NCBI RefSeq assembly: GCF_001524445.2
Contig: NZ_CP013418.1
Coordinates: forward strand, 2,356,001-2,420,000
Origin: Burkholderia savannae
GTDB lineage: Bacteria > Pseudomonadota > Gammaproteobacteria > Burkholderiales > Burkholderiaceae
Length of the DNA: 64,000 nucleotides
Direction: 5' to 3'
Every line of letters starts with the position of its first letter. Within the stretch, counting starts at the first letter, position 1. The notes under the pieces are model-generated. The model was not told the DNA's origin, did not search any database, and was given only the letters and a program-made list of their open reading frames with translations. Both the position numbers and the translations under genes were made by a program. Shown here piece after piece: positions 8,999 through 17,363 of the stretch.

Positions 8999-9846
8999 TG
9001 CGGCTCCGATGCGTAGAGGCGGGCCACCCTCGCGGGATCGACGGACGCGGCGGCATCGTCGAACACGACCTCGCCCTGGCGCAGGCCGATCAATCGGTCC
9101 GCATAGCGTTGCGCGAGCGCCGGCTGATGCAGCACGCAGACGATAGCGATGCCGTCTTCGGACGTGAGCCGGCGCAGCAGCCGCATGACTTCCTCGGCCG
9201 CCTCGGGGTCGAGGCTCGCGAGCGGCTCGTCGGCGAGCAGCACCTGCGGCCGCTGCGCGAGCGCGCGGGCCACGGCGACGCGCTGCGCCTGACCGCCCGA
9301 CAGCGTGCTCGCGCGCTGCCGGGCGAGATGCAGCAGGCCGACTTCGTCGAGGAAAGCGCGCGACGGCTCGACCTCGGCGCGCGGCACACGGCCGAACGCG
9401 GTTTCCCACGTGCGGTAGCGGCCGAGCGCGCCGGTGCACACGTTGGCGAGCACGCTGCGGCGCTTCACGAGGTTCGCATGCTGCGAGATCAGCGCGATCG
9501 GCAGTCTCGCCACGCGCAGCGTCTCGCCGGACAGGCCGGCGAGATTGCGGCCGGCGATTTCGATCGTGCCGCTCGTCGGCCGGTTGAGGCCCGCGACGCA
9601 TTTCAGGAACGTCGACTTGCCGCAGCCGTTGCTGCCGAGGATCACGGCGAACTCGCCCGCGCGGACGGATAGATCCAGCTCGCGCAGCGCGAGATGCCCG
9701 TTCGGATAGCGCATCGACAAGCCGCGCACCGCGAGCTTCGTCTCTGCGCCGGACACGGCGCGCGGCGGCATCGCGGAAATGGGAGCGAACGACATGGGCG
9801 CGTGTCCGAGCGCATCGATGGAGGGCGTTCCGACAGGCAGGTTCAT
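8995..9846 (-). CDS. phnC: Phosphonate ABC transporter ATP-binding protein PhnC
   Basis: A 283-residue ABC ATPase with Walker A GSNGCGKST at 71-79, signature LSGGQAQRVAVARAL and Walker B VLLADEP. It energises phosphonate import through PhnE. It overlaps phnD upstream and phnE downstream by 4 bp each (ATGA), showing strong translational coupling. About 35 residues precede the ABC domain, more than in E. coli PhnC; a start at 9795 (MSFAP) would shorten this, but the ATG overlapping the phnD stop is favoured. Expression should follow the phn operon. Confidence 0.92.
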   Translation of the reverse strand: MNLPVGTPSIDALGHAPMSFAPISAMPPRAVSGAETKLAVRGLSMRYPNGHLALRELDLSVRAGEFAVILGSNGCGKSTFLKCVAGLNRPTSGTIEIAGRNLAGLSGETLRVARLPIALISQHANLVKRRSVLANVCTGALGRYRTWETAFGRVPRAEVEPSRAFLDEVGLLHLARQRASTLSGGQAQRVAVARALAQRPQVLLADEPLASLDPEAAEEVMRLLRRLTSEDGIAIVCVLHQPALAQRYADRLIGLRQGEVVFDDAAASVDPARVARLYASEPQ

Positions 9847-10742
9847 AGCTTGCTCAAGTCGATGTTCAGCATCGAAACGAGGCTGCGAATCACGTCATAC
9901 GCAGCGTCCGTCTGCGGCGCGGTACGCAGCGCCGGCCCCAGCGCCGCGGCGATGAACTTCTGCGTGCCCGGCGACAGCTCGTGGAAATCCAGATTGCTCA
10001 GTACCTCGGTCAGTCTGGCCTTGACGTTCGCCGGCAGATCGCCGCGGATCGCGATCGGATCGATCGGAATCGGTTCGGACTGCCACAGTGTCACGAACGC
10101 TGCCGGGTCGTACTGATTGCTGAGCTTCGCGCTCGCGATTTGCGAGCTGTTCAGCTCGCCTGCCTTCACCTTGCGATTGCGCAGCGCCTCGTACGACGCG
10201 GTGTGACTGCCGGCGTAGAGCGCGCGCACGTCGGCGTGCGGATCGATGCCGGCTTTCTTCAGGCCGAATGCCGGGAACAGGTGCCCGGACGTGGACGCCG
10301 GGTCCGAATACGCGAACGATTGCCCCTTGACGTCCGCGAGCGTCTTGATGCCGGAGCCGGGCCACGTGACGATCGACGCGGTGTAGGTCGCGGCCCGGCC
10401 GTCCTTGCCGGCGAACGTCGCAACCGCTTCGGCGCGCGCGATCTTGTTGGCGAGCACGTAGCCGAGCGGACCGAATTCGGCGATGTCGAGCTTGCCCGCG
10501 CGCATCGCCTCGATCTCGGCGTTGTAGTTCGTCGCGATCGACAACTGCACCGGGCAACCGGTTTTCCTGGCGATCAGGTCCGCGATCTCCTTGTACGCGG
10601 GCTGCAGCAGCGCGGTGGCTTCGTAGGGAACGACGCCGAAGCGGATCGTGCCGCCGCTCGGGCACACGGGTTCGGCATGTGTCGCGCCGACCGAGACGCA
10701 GAGCGATGCGGCGGCCGCCGCGAGGATTGTCGAGAGTTTCAA
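9843..10742 (-). CDS. phnD: Phosphonate ABC transporter periplasmic binding protein PhnD
   Basis: A 299-residue periplasmic protein. It contains IRFGVVPYEATALLQPAY, the FGPLGYVLA ligand loop and the SDPASTSGHLFPA segment, all typical of PhnD-type phosphonate binders. I choose a TTG start at 10742: it has GGAG six bases upstream and gives a clean signal peptide (about 23 residues, cleavage after THA). The more distal TTG at 10754 lies on top of that ribosome site. It is first of the transporter trio and lies 183 bp after phnM; the gap holds an octanucleotide repeat array that could influence its expression. Confidence 0.9.
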   Translation of the reverse strand: MKLSTILAAAAASLCVSVGATHAEPVCPSGGTIRFGVVPYEATALLQPAYKEIADLIARKTGCPVQLSIATNYNAEIEAMRAGKLDIAEFGPLGYVLANKIARAEAVATFAGKDGRAATYTASIVTWPGSGIKTLADVKGQSFAYSDPASTSGHLFPAFGLKKAGIDPHADVRALYAGSHTASYEALRNRKVKAGELNSSQIASAKLSNQYDPAAFVTLWQSEPIPIDPIAIRGDLPANVKARLTEVLSNLDFHELSPGTQKFIAAALGPALRTAPQTDAAYDVIRSLVSMLNIDLSKL

Positions 10743-10831
10743 TTTGCGCTCCAAAGGATGCGGTGATCAGGGGCGAGAAATCGATGAAAGTTAGGGTGAC
10801 TATCTATCCGGATTGGTTTGCCGTTCAGGCT

Positions 10832-10911
10832 GACGAACCGGCGAACCGGCGAACCGACGAACCGACGAACCGACGAACCGACAAACCGACAAACCGACAA
10901 ACCGACAAACC
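10832..10911. repeat. Octanucleotide tandem repeat, 10 units
   Basis: Ten consecutive 8-bp units: gacgaacc, ggcgaacc twice, gacgaacc three times, then gacaaacc four times. The array fills the gap between phnM and phnD inside the minus-strand phn operon. The ordered drift from ggcgaacc to gacaaacc suggests slippage. Copy number in such arrays commonly varies between strains. Confidence 0.95.
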
Positions 10912-10925
10912 GACCGACGGCCGCG

Positions 10926-12140
10926 TTACTGCGCCGTAGTCGCTTCGCCGGACCGCAGCGCGCTCGTCAATCCGCCTGCGGCGGCGCGCTGCGGATACCG
11001 CGTGGAAAATACATGGCGGCCTGCGCTCCAGGTGTTCGTCACCACCGGCCAGCGCTCTTCGAACGACACCGATACGAGATCCGCCCGCGCGCCGAGCGCG
11101 ATGCGGCCGCGATCGGCGAGGCCGCAGGCGTCTGCGGGATTGCGCGTGACGAGCGCGATCGCCGACGGCAGGTCGAGCTGCGCTTGATCGGCGGCGATGA
11201 ACGCGGCCACGACGAGCGCCGACGGCTGATAGTCCGAACACAGACAGACGGATTTGCACGCGCGGATCGCGTCGATCGCGCGCATCGAGCCGCTCTGGCT
11301 CTTGCCCCGCAGCACGTTCGGCGCGCCGAAGAGCGCCGGCAGCCCGAGCTCGGCGGCCGCGCGGGCGGTTGCTTCGTTGGTCGGGAATTCGGTCATCCGC
11401 ACGCCCAGGCGCTTCATCGCGGCGACGCGCGCGGCCGAATCGTCGTCGTGGCTCGCCGTCGGCACGCCGGTGCGCTGCGCGTGCGCGAGCAACGCCGACA
11501 TCCGTTCGTTCGCGCCTGCCTGCGACGCGAGCTTCTCGGCCGCGATCGCATGCGCCGCGCCGCGCTCGATCCGGTGATTGCCCGTCAGATAATCGATGTA
11601 CGCATCGAGCGTGCGGAACTGGCCCTGGCCCGGAGAGTGGTCCATCACCGACAGCAGGTCCACGACGCCTTCGTCGAGCAGCCGATGCAGCAACGGCGCG
11701 GCGGCCGCGTCGGTCACTTCGTAGCGGCAATGAATGCGGTTGTCGACGAGCCCGCTGCGTCGGAACGCGGCGACCGCGCGCACCAGCGCCTGCGCGGTGT
11801 CGTTGTCCCGCACGCCGGCGTCGGCGCTCGCGAACGAGATCGCGTGAAAAGGCGTGGTGATGCCCGCCGCCGCGTTGCGGCGATCGATCTGCGAGGCCGC
11901 GAAGTCGAGCGGGAACAGCACGCGCGCACGCGGCTCGGCTTCCTTTTCGATTGCGTCGCAGTGCAGATCGACGAGCCCCGGGATCAGCGTGTGCCCCGTC
12001 AGGTCCGCGTGCGCGGCGCCGCTTGCGCCGTCCGGCTCGATCGCGACAATGCGGCCATGCTCGACGAGGATCGCGCTGTCGTCGAGCACCGCGTCGGGCA
12101 GCACGACGCGCGCGCCCGTCAGATAAGTCCTGTTCGTCAT
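10926..12140 (-). CDS. phnM: PhnM, ribosyl-methylphosphonate triphosphate diphosphatase (amidohydrolase)
   Basis: A 404-residue amidohydrolase-superfamily protein with metal-binding LIPGLVDLHCDAIEKE near residue 52. In E. coli PhnM removes pyrophosphate from alpha-D-ribose-1-methylphosphonate 5-triphosphate, giving the 5-phosphate that PhnJ cleaves. It is last of phnGHIJKLM, 15 bp after phnL with a CCGGAGCC ribosome site. A second PhnM homologue lies on the other strand at 18243-19499. This copy sits in the core operon and is the likelier classical PhnM. Confidence 0.9.
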   Translation of the reverse strand: MTNRTYLTGARVVLPDAVLDDSAILVEHGRIVAIEPDGASGAAHADLTGHTLIPGLVDLHCDAIEKEAEPRARVLFPLDFAASQIDRRNAAAGITTPFHAISFASADAGVRDNDTAQALVRAVAAFRRSGLVDNRIHCRYEVTDAAAAPLLHRLLDEGVVDLLSVMDHSPGQGQFRTLDAYIDYLTGNHRIERGAAHAIAAEKLASQAGANERMSALLAHAQRTGVPTASHDDDSAARVAAMKRLGVRMTEFPTNEATARAAAELGLPALFGAPNVLRGKSQSGSMRAIDAIRACKSVCLCSDYQPSALVVAAFIAADQAQLDLPSAIALVTRNPADACGLADRGRIALGARADLVSVSFEERWPVVTNTWSAGRHVFSTRYPQRAAAGGLTSALRSGEATTAQ

Positions 12141-12155
12141 GATCGGCTCCGGTGA

Positions 12156-12962
12156 TCAGCCAGGTTGCGCGGCGTCGGCCGCGTTGCGTTGCGGCGGCTG
12201 CGACGGGGCTCGCGCGCCGGGCGAATGCGGTTGCGTTGCGGTGTCCGGCGCGTTCATGGCGAGCGTTCGCGTGCCGACTGCTTCGCGCACCGCGCGATCG
12301 TGAAAGATGCCGATCAGGCAGCGGCCGGCCGCGCACGCGTCGCGCATCAGCTCGATCACGATCGCGGCGTTCTCGGCGTCGAGCGATGCGGTCGGTTCGT
12401 CGAGCAGCAGGATCGGCTGCTCGCCGATGAAGCCTCGCGCGATGTTCACGCGTTGCTGCTCGCCGCCTGAGAACGTCGCGGGCGGCAGATGCCACAGTCG
12501 GCCGGGTAGCCGCAACCGCTCGAGCAGCGCTGCGGCGCGCGCCTCGGCCTCCGGGCGGCTCGCGCCGCGCTGAAGCAGCGGCTCGGCGACGACGTGCAGC
12601 GCGCCGATGCGCGGAATCGCGCGCAGGAACTGGCTGACGTAGCCGATCGCGATTTGCCGCGCGTGCAGCACCGCCTGCTCCGACGCGCCGACGAGCTCGA
12701 GCCACGGCGCGTTCGCCGGGGCCGTCGCGCTCGCGGGCATGCGGATGCGGATGCTGCCTTCGGTCGGCAGATAGTTGCCGTACAGGCAGCGCAGCAGCGT
12801 GCTCTTGCCGGCCCCCGAGGGCCCGGACAGGATCAGGCAGTCGCCCGCGGCCGCGTCGAGATCGACGGAATCGAGCACGGGCAGGCGCACGCCGCCCTGG
12901 TTGTGCAGCGTGAACGTCTTGCCGAGCCCGCGCACGCTGATCATCGTGGTGGTGTCTGTCAT
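12156..12962 (-). CDS. phnL: PhnL, C-P lyase complex ABC-type subunit
   Basis: A 268-residue ABC ATPase-like protein with Walker A GPSGAGKST near residue 45, signature FSGGEQQRVNIARGF and Walker B ILLLDEPTASLD. PhnK and PhnL are non-transporter ABC proteins; PhnL is needed with PhnG, H and I for the ribosyl-triphosphate transfer. The C-terminus has a low-complexity tail of about 30 residues (Pro/Gln/Ala) absent from the E. coli protein. It starts 2 bp after the phnK stop, so translation is coupled. Confidence 0.92.
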   Translation of the reverse strand: MTDTTTMISVRGLGKTFTLHNQGGVRLPVLDSVDLDAAAGDCLILSGPSGAGKSTLLRCLYGNYLPTEGSIRIRMPASATAPANAPWLELVGASEQAVLHARQIAIGYVSQFLRAIPRIGALHVVAEPLLQRGASRPEAEARAAALLERLRLPGRLWHLPPATFSGGEQQRVNIARGFIGEQPILLLDEPTASLDAENAAIVIELMRDACAAGRCLIGIFHDRAVREAVGTRTLAMNAPDTATQPHSPGARAPSQPPQRNAADAAQPG

Positions 12963-12964
12963 GG

Positions 12965-13741
12965 TCAGTTTTGCAGCATCGAGGAGACGAGCAATTGCGT
13001 GTACGGGTGTTGCGGATCGTCGAGCACCTGATCGGTGAGCCCGCTCTCGACCACCTCGCCGCCCTGCATCACGAGCGTGCGGTGCGCGAGCAGCCGCGCG
13101 ACCGCCAGATCGTGCGTGACGACGATCGCGGCGAGCCCCATTTCGTTGACGAGCTGGCGCAGCAGATCGAGCAGGCGGGCCTGCACGGAGACGTCGAGCG
13201 ACGCCGTCGGCTCGTCCATGAAAACGAGGCGCGGGCGCGTGACCAGATTGCGCGCGATCTGCAGCCGCTGTTGCATGCCGCCCGAGAAGGTCGTCGGCGC
13301 GTCGTCGAGGCGGCCGACGTCGATTTCCATCTTGTCGAGCCATTGCGTGGCCGTCGCGCGCAGCTCGCCGTAATGGCGCTGCCCGATCGACATCAGGCGC
13401 TCCGCGATGTTGCCGCCCGCGCTGACCTGCATGCGCAGGCCGTCCCGCGCGTGCTGCCGGACGAAGCCCCAGTCGGTGCGCGCGAGCAGCCGCATGCGCG
13501 CGCCGGCGAGCGCCGCGAGATCGACGAGCCCCTGGCCCGGCAGATCGTAGTGAACGGAGCCGGACTGCGGCGCGATTTGCGCGGACAGCGCGTCGAGCAG
13601 CGTGGTCTTGCCCGAGCCGGATTCGCCGACGATGCAGAGCACTTCGCCCGGATGGAGCTCGAAGCTCACGTCGCGAAAGCCGTGAACGCCGTCCCAGGTC
13701 TTGGTCAGGCCGCGCACGGACAACAACGGGCGGGCGTTCAT
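12965..13741 (-). CDS. phnK: PhnK, C-P lyase complex ABC-type subunit
   Basis: A 258-residue ABC protein with Walker A GESGSGKTT near residue 40, signature FSGGMQQRLQIARNL and Walker B LVFMDEPTASLD. PhnK docks on the PhnGHIJ core as a dimer. The ATG at 13741 overlaps the phnJ stop (ATGA); the open frame upstream of it is antisense-free but lies within phnJ, so it is not used. It is part of the coupled phnGHIJKLM string. Confidence 0.93.
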   Translation of the reverse strand: MNARPLLSVRGLTKTWDGVHGFRDVSFELHPGEVLCIVGESGSGKTTLLDALSAQIAPQSGSVHYDLPGQGLVDLAALAGARMRLLARTDWGFVRQHARDGLRMQVSAGGNIAERLMSIGQRHYGELRATATQWLDKMEIDVGRLDDAPTTFSGGMQQRLQIARNLVTRPRLVFMDEPTASLDVSVQARLLDLLRQLVNEMGLAAIVVTHDLAVARLLAHRTLVMQGGEVVESGLTDQVLDDPQHPYTQLLVSSMLQN

Positions 13742-14625
13742 GCGGCGTCCTCCTTGGCTTGCTTCGCTTGCTGCGACACGGTTCGCTCCGCGCAATATTC
13801 GCTATCCGAACAAACGAACTCGCGCGTGCCCTGATCGTCGACGATGATCTCGTCGAGGTAGCTCTTGTCCGAGCCGCAGATCGCGCAGCGCTGTTCCCAT
13901 TTCTCGACCGTGAACGGATGGTCATCGAAGTCGAGGCTCTTGACCGGCGTGTACGGCGGCACCGCGTACACGCGCTTCTCGCGCCCGGCGCCGAACAGCA
14001 TCAGCGCCGGATTGCGGTCGAGTTTCGGGTTGTCGAACTTCGGGATCGGCGACGGACGCATCATGTAGCGTCCGTTGACGACCACCGGGTAGTCGTATGT
14101 CGTCGCGATGTGGCCGTATCGCGCGATGTCCTCGTAGAGCTGAACGTGCATCGCGCCGTATTCGGCGAGCGCGTGCATCGTCCGGGTTTCCTTCTCGCTC
14201 GATTCGAGCCAGCGCAGCGGCTCCGGAATCGGCACCTGGAACACGAGGATCTGGCCTTCGGCGAGCGGCGTTTCCGGCACGCGGTGGCGCGTCTGGACGA
14301 TGGTGGCGTCGCGCGTGCGCTCGGTCGTCGCGACGCCGGCGACCCGGCCGAAGAAGCGGCGGATGTTGACCGCGTTGGTCGTGTCGTCGGAGCCCTGGTC
14401 GATCACCTTGAGCACGTCGTCTTCGCCGATGATCGATGCGCTCACCTGAATGCCGCCCGTGCCCCAGCCGTAGGGCAACGGCATCTCCCGGCTGCCGAAC
14501 GGCACCTGATAGCCGGGGATCGCGACCGCCTTCAGCAGCGCGCGGCGCAGCATGCGCTTCGTCGCTTCGTCGAGGTAGCCGAAGTTGTAGTGCGGATCGC
14601 GTTCGACTTGCATGTCTGTCGTCAT
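13738..14625 (-). CDS. phnJ: PhnJ, carbon-phosphorus lyase (radical SAM)
   Basis: A 295-residue catalytic subunit. It carries the PhnJ cysteine motif exactly: CAIC, 21 residues, then CSDSEYC (CX2CX21CX5C). These cysteines hold the 4Fe-4S cluster and the catalytic thiyl. It converts 5-phospho-ribose-1-methylphosphonate to the 1,2-cyclic phosphate and releases the alkane, for example methane from methylphosphonate. The N-terminus reads NFGYLDEATKRMLRRALLKA, as in the family. The ATG at 14625 overlaps the phnI stop (ATGA). All expected catalytic residues are present, so the enzyme should be active. Confidence 0.96.
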   Translation of the reverse strand: MTTDMQVERDPHYNFGYLDEATKRMLRRALLKAVAIPGYQVPFGSREMPLPYGWGTGGIQVSASIIGEDDVLKVIDQGSDDTTNAVNIRRFFGRVAGVATTERTRDATIVQTRHRVPETPLAEGQILVFQVPIPEPLRWLESSEKETRTMHALAEYGAMHVQLYEDIARYGHIATTYDYPVVVNGRYMMRPSPIPKFDNPKLDRNPALMLFGAGREKRVYAVPPYTPVKSLDFDDHPFTVEKWEQRCAICGSDKSYLDEIIVDDQGTREFVCSDSEYCAERTVSQQAKQAKEDAA

Positions 14626-15908
14626 GCCGATACTCCGTGAGGCGTCATCGCATCGGCGTCGGCGTTCGCGCTTGCGTTCGCGTCTTGCGCCTCGCGTGTT
14701 TTGCTCACGTCGCTCACGTCGCGCACTTCGCGTATCTCGTCGGCGCGCGGCGCGCACTCGGCCGAGCCGCCCGCGGCCGCGGCCGCGGCGTCTTCGTGCG
14801 CGCGTTGCGCGTTCAGCCGCCGCAGCAATTCGAGCTGCGCCTGGAAGTCGACGTGATGCGGCAGCTTCAGATGCTGCACGAAGCCCGACGCTTCGACGTT
14901 GTCGCTGTGGTAAAGAACGAATTCCTCGTCGTTAGCGGGCGACTCCGCGCTTTCGCCGAGCTCGACGGCGCGCATCGCGCGATCGACGAGCGCCATCGCC
15001 ATCGCCTTGCGCTCGCTGTAGCCGAACGCGAGCCCGTATCCGCGCGTGAAGCATGGCGCGTGCGCAGCGTTGCCGCCGAAGTCGTTCACCATCTGGCACT
15101 CGGTGATGTCGATCTCGCCGACGGTGACCGTGAAGCCGAGCTCCGGCAGCTCCATTTCGACTTCGACGCTGCCGAAGCGGATCTCCGCGACGAACGGGTG
15201 CGTATTGCCGTAGCCGCGCTGGGTCGAATAGCCCATCGACAGCAGGAAGCCTTCGTCGGCGCGCGCGAGGTTCTGCAGGCGGGCCGCGCGATCGGCCGGG
15301 AGCTGCATGGCCTCGCGCGTCAAATCGACGGGAGCGGGGTCGCCCGGCGCGGGCGCGTCGCGTTCGATCAGGCCGTCGCGTTCGAGCAGCGCCGCGATGC
15401 CGGGCATGTGTCCGCACATCTGCGCGGGCATCGACGCGCGCTCCGCGCATGCTTCGCCATCCGAAGCGATGCAGCCGGGATGCGTGGCGGCCGGATCGCG
15501 CGCGGCTTCGAGCGAGAAGTCCAGAAGCCGCTGCGTGTAGTCGTAGGTCGGCCCAAGCAGTTGGCCGCCCGGCACGTCCTTGAACGTCGACGAGATCCGA
15601 CGCGAAACCGCCATGCGGCCCGTGTCGATGGGCTCCGCGTACGCGAAGCGCGGCAGCGTGGTCCGGTACGCGCGCAGCAGGAAGATCGCCTCGATCAGAT
15701 CGCCCGCCGCCTGCTTGATCGCGAGCGCGGCGAGACGGCGATCGTAGAGCGACCCTTCCGCCATCACGCGCGACACCGCGAGCGGCATCTGCGCGACGAT
15801 CTGCCCGATCGTCAGCTCCGGAATCGACGGATCGCCGCGCCGGTATTCTTCGAGCATCCGGTACGACTGCAAGATGGCTTTTTCGCCGCCCTTGACCGCT
15901 ACGTACAT
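14622..15908 (-). CDS. phnI: PhnI, C-P lyase core subunit (nucleosidase)
   Basis: A 428-residue protein starting MYVAVKGGEKAILQSYRMLE, diagnostic of PhnI. With PhnG, H and L it couples ATP to a phosphonate, displacing adenine; PhnI alone is a purine nucleosidase. The E. coli protein has about 354 residues. The extra length here is mainly a C-terminal Ala/Asp-rich tail of about 55 residues after the conserved end (LLRRLNAQRAHED). It starts 1 bp after the phnH stop. Confidence 0.95.
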   Translation of the reverse strand: MYVAVKGGEKAILQSYRMLEEYRRGDPSIPELTIGQIVAQMPLAVSRVMAEGSLYDRRLAALAIKQAAGDLIEAIFLLRAYRTTLPRFAYAEPIDTGRMAVSRRISSTFKDVPGGQLLGPTYDYTQRLLDFSLEAARDPAATHPGCIASDGEACAERASMPAQMCGHMPGIAALLERDGLIERDAPAPGDPAPVDLTREAMQLPADRAARLQNLARADEGFLLSMGYSTQRGYGNTHPFVAEIRFGSVEVEMELPELGFTVTVGEIDITECQMVNDFGGNAAHAPCFTRGYGLAFGYSERKAMAMALVDRAMRAVELGESAESPANDEEFVLYHSDNVEASGFVQHLKLPHHVDFQAQLELLRRLNAQRAHEDAAAAAAGGSAECAPRADEIREVRDVSDVSKTREAQDANASANADADAMTPHGVSA

Positions 15909-15909
15909 G

Positions 15910-16554
15910 TCAGTTCTCCACGACGATGGTGCGCGGCAGGCCGCAAAGCGCGTTGCCGCAGACGAGGAAGACGTCGACGCCGAGCGGAAACCGCTCGTGG
16001 TTGACGCGCCATTGCGCCCAGAAGCCGTCGGGCAGCCCCGCGACGGCCAGCGCCTGCTCGTCGAGGATGCCGGGGCCGCGCAGCGTCACCGCGTCGCCTT
16101 CGCCGAGCGCGGTCACTTCGATCAACAGCGTCGTCGAGCGGTCCGGGTAGGCCGGGTCGCCTTGCGCGCAATCCGCGAGCTTCGGCATCGCGCATGCGGC
16201 CGGCACCGCGGCGAACGTCGCGTGCGCGGGCGCCTTTGCAAACGTGCATGCGTTGTGAAAGCGCAGGAAGCGGTGAATCTCGTCGTCGGCCTCGGCGGGC
16301 AGCCACAGCGGCGCGTCCGCGTCGGCGAGCGTGAGCAACAGCGCCGTCATCGCGGGCGAGAGCCCTTCGGGGACGCCGCACGCGTGCTCGGCGCCGAGTG
16401 AACGGATGCGTCCCGGATGGGCGAGCGCGGCGAGCGCGGCGCGGAACGTCGATTGCGCGCCGCGCACCGGATCGGCGAATGCGGGCAGCAGGCCCGGCGA
16501 TGCGGGGCGCGGCATCACGGCGGCGACGGCGGCGGTGTCGGTATCGAGCGTCAT
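15910..16554 (-). CDS. phnH: PhnH, C-P lyase core subunit
   Basis: A 214-residue protein with FADPVRGAQSTFRAALAALAHPGRI near the start and LPDGFWAQWRVNHERFPLGVDVF near the end, both hallmarks of PhnH. PhnH is a PLP-fold relative without PLP and sits at the ends of the PhnGHIJ complex. It is separated by a single base from phnG and from phnI, consistent with coupled translation and fixed complex stoichiometry. Confidence 0.94.
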   Translation of the reverse strand: MTLDTDTAAVAAVMPRPASPGLLPAFADPVRGAQSTFRAALAALAHPGRIRSLGAEHACGVPEGLSPAMTALLLTLADADAPLWLPAEADDEIHRFLRFHNACTFAKAPAHATFAAVPAACAMPKLADCAQGDPAYPDRSTTLLIEVTALGEGDAVTLRGPGILDEQALAVAGLPDGFWAQWRVNHERFPLGVDVFLVCGNALCGLPRTIVVEN

Positions 16555-16555
16555 G

Positions 16556-17062
16556 TCATTCGTCTCCGCGCGACAGCGTGAAGAAATCGACGCGCGTGCG
16601 GCTCACGTCCGCCGCATGCCGGGCGCGCCGCGCGGCGCGCGATGCGGCGAGCGGCGCGACCACGCTTTCCCGGACGCGCGCATGCCACGCCGGCGACTGC
16701 ATCAGCGCGTCGACGAGCGCCGCCTGCTCGGCGTGCCGCGCGCTGCGCCCTTGCACGTAGGCGATGCCGACCACGCCCTCCGGGAGAGACAGCGCGCACC
16801 GCGTGACCGTCATTTCGCCGAGATTGAAGCGCGCGCCGGTGCCGCCGGCGCGCCCCTGAACCATCGTCATGCCGATTTCCGGCGACCGAACCCAGCGATA
16901 GGCCGGCAGCTCGGCGCTGTCCGCGAGCGCGCGCATCGCGCGATCCAGCTCGTCCGATTCGGCGAGCGCGAGCACGCGCAGCCAGTCGGCGCGCAGCCGC
17001 TCGTCGGGTTTCGGGGCGGGGCGAATGTCGGGAGCGTTTCGCATTGCTTTCGGATTCTCCAT
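16556..17062 (-). CDS. phnG: PhnG, C-P lyase core subunit
   Basis: A PhnG homologue with YRWVRSPEIGMTMVQGRAGG, ARFNLGEMTVTRCALSL, YVQGRSARHAEQAALVDALM and the C-terminal SRTRVDFFTLSRGDE, all matching the family. It works with PhnH, I and L in forming the ribosyl-phosphonate triphosphate. The start is uncertain: ATG 17062 (MENPKAMRN) gives 168 residues and ATG 17044 (MRNAPD) gives 162; GGAG lies 12 bases before the latter. It is first gene of the minus-strand phn operon, with its promoter in 17063-17363 next to the PhnF-like palindrome. Confidence 0.92.
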   Translation of the reverse strand: MENPKAMRNAPDIRPAPKPDERLRADWLRVLALAESDELDRAMRALADSAELPAYRWVRSPEIGMTMVQGRAGGTGARFNLGEMTVTRCALSLPEGVVGIAYVQGRSARHAEQAALVDALMQSPAWHARVRESVVAPLAASRAARRARHAADVSRTRVDFFTLSRGDE

Positions 17063-17173
17063 GGTGCGTCGAGGTGTTCCCATGTTTGCCCGCAGCGCGC
17101 GGCCGCCGCCGTGACGGCTCGCCGGCGGATCGCCGCGCATCGGCATGCGACACCCGGCCGAAATCGTAGAAAA

Positions 17174-17197
17174 TGTCTATACCAACTGGTTTAGACA
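17174..17197. promoter_or_regulatory. PhnF-type operator palindrome between phnG and phnF
   Basis: A 24-bp near-perfect palindrome with outer arms TGTCTA (17174-17179) and TAGACA (17192-17197) and inner ACCA/TGGT, 10 of 12 positions symmetric. The half-site TGGTnTAGACA resembles the GntR-family PhnF box as I recall it from mycobacteria (TGGTATAGACCA). It lies 112 bp upstream of phnG and 167 bp upstream of phnF, well placed to repress both divergent operons. Confidence 0.8.
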
Positions 17198-17363
17198 AGT
17201 TGATTGGCGACCATTGCAGCAAAGTGCGGTGAAGGTTTCGTGACGGCCGCCGATGTGATCGAAAATGTTCGCCGTGTCGGGGAGGCGAGGCTTGCTCGCG
17301 TGGAATTGCATAGAATCGTTCGATCCGATATCGTCCCGAAGAACTTCCGACTCAAGAGTGCTC

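Noticed and set aside
12156..13925. A single 589-codon frame that could be read as a fused PhnK-PhnL-like protein
   Set aside because: Only its last 268 codons are PhnL. The upstream part is out of frame with PhnK, which is read at 12965-13741.
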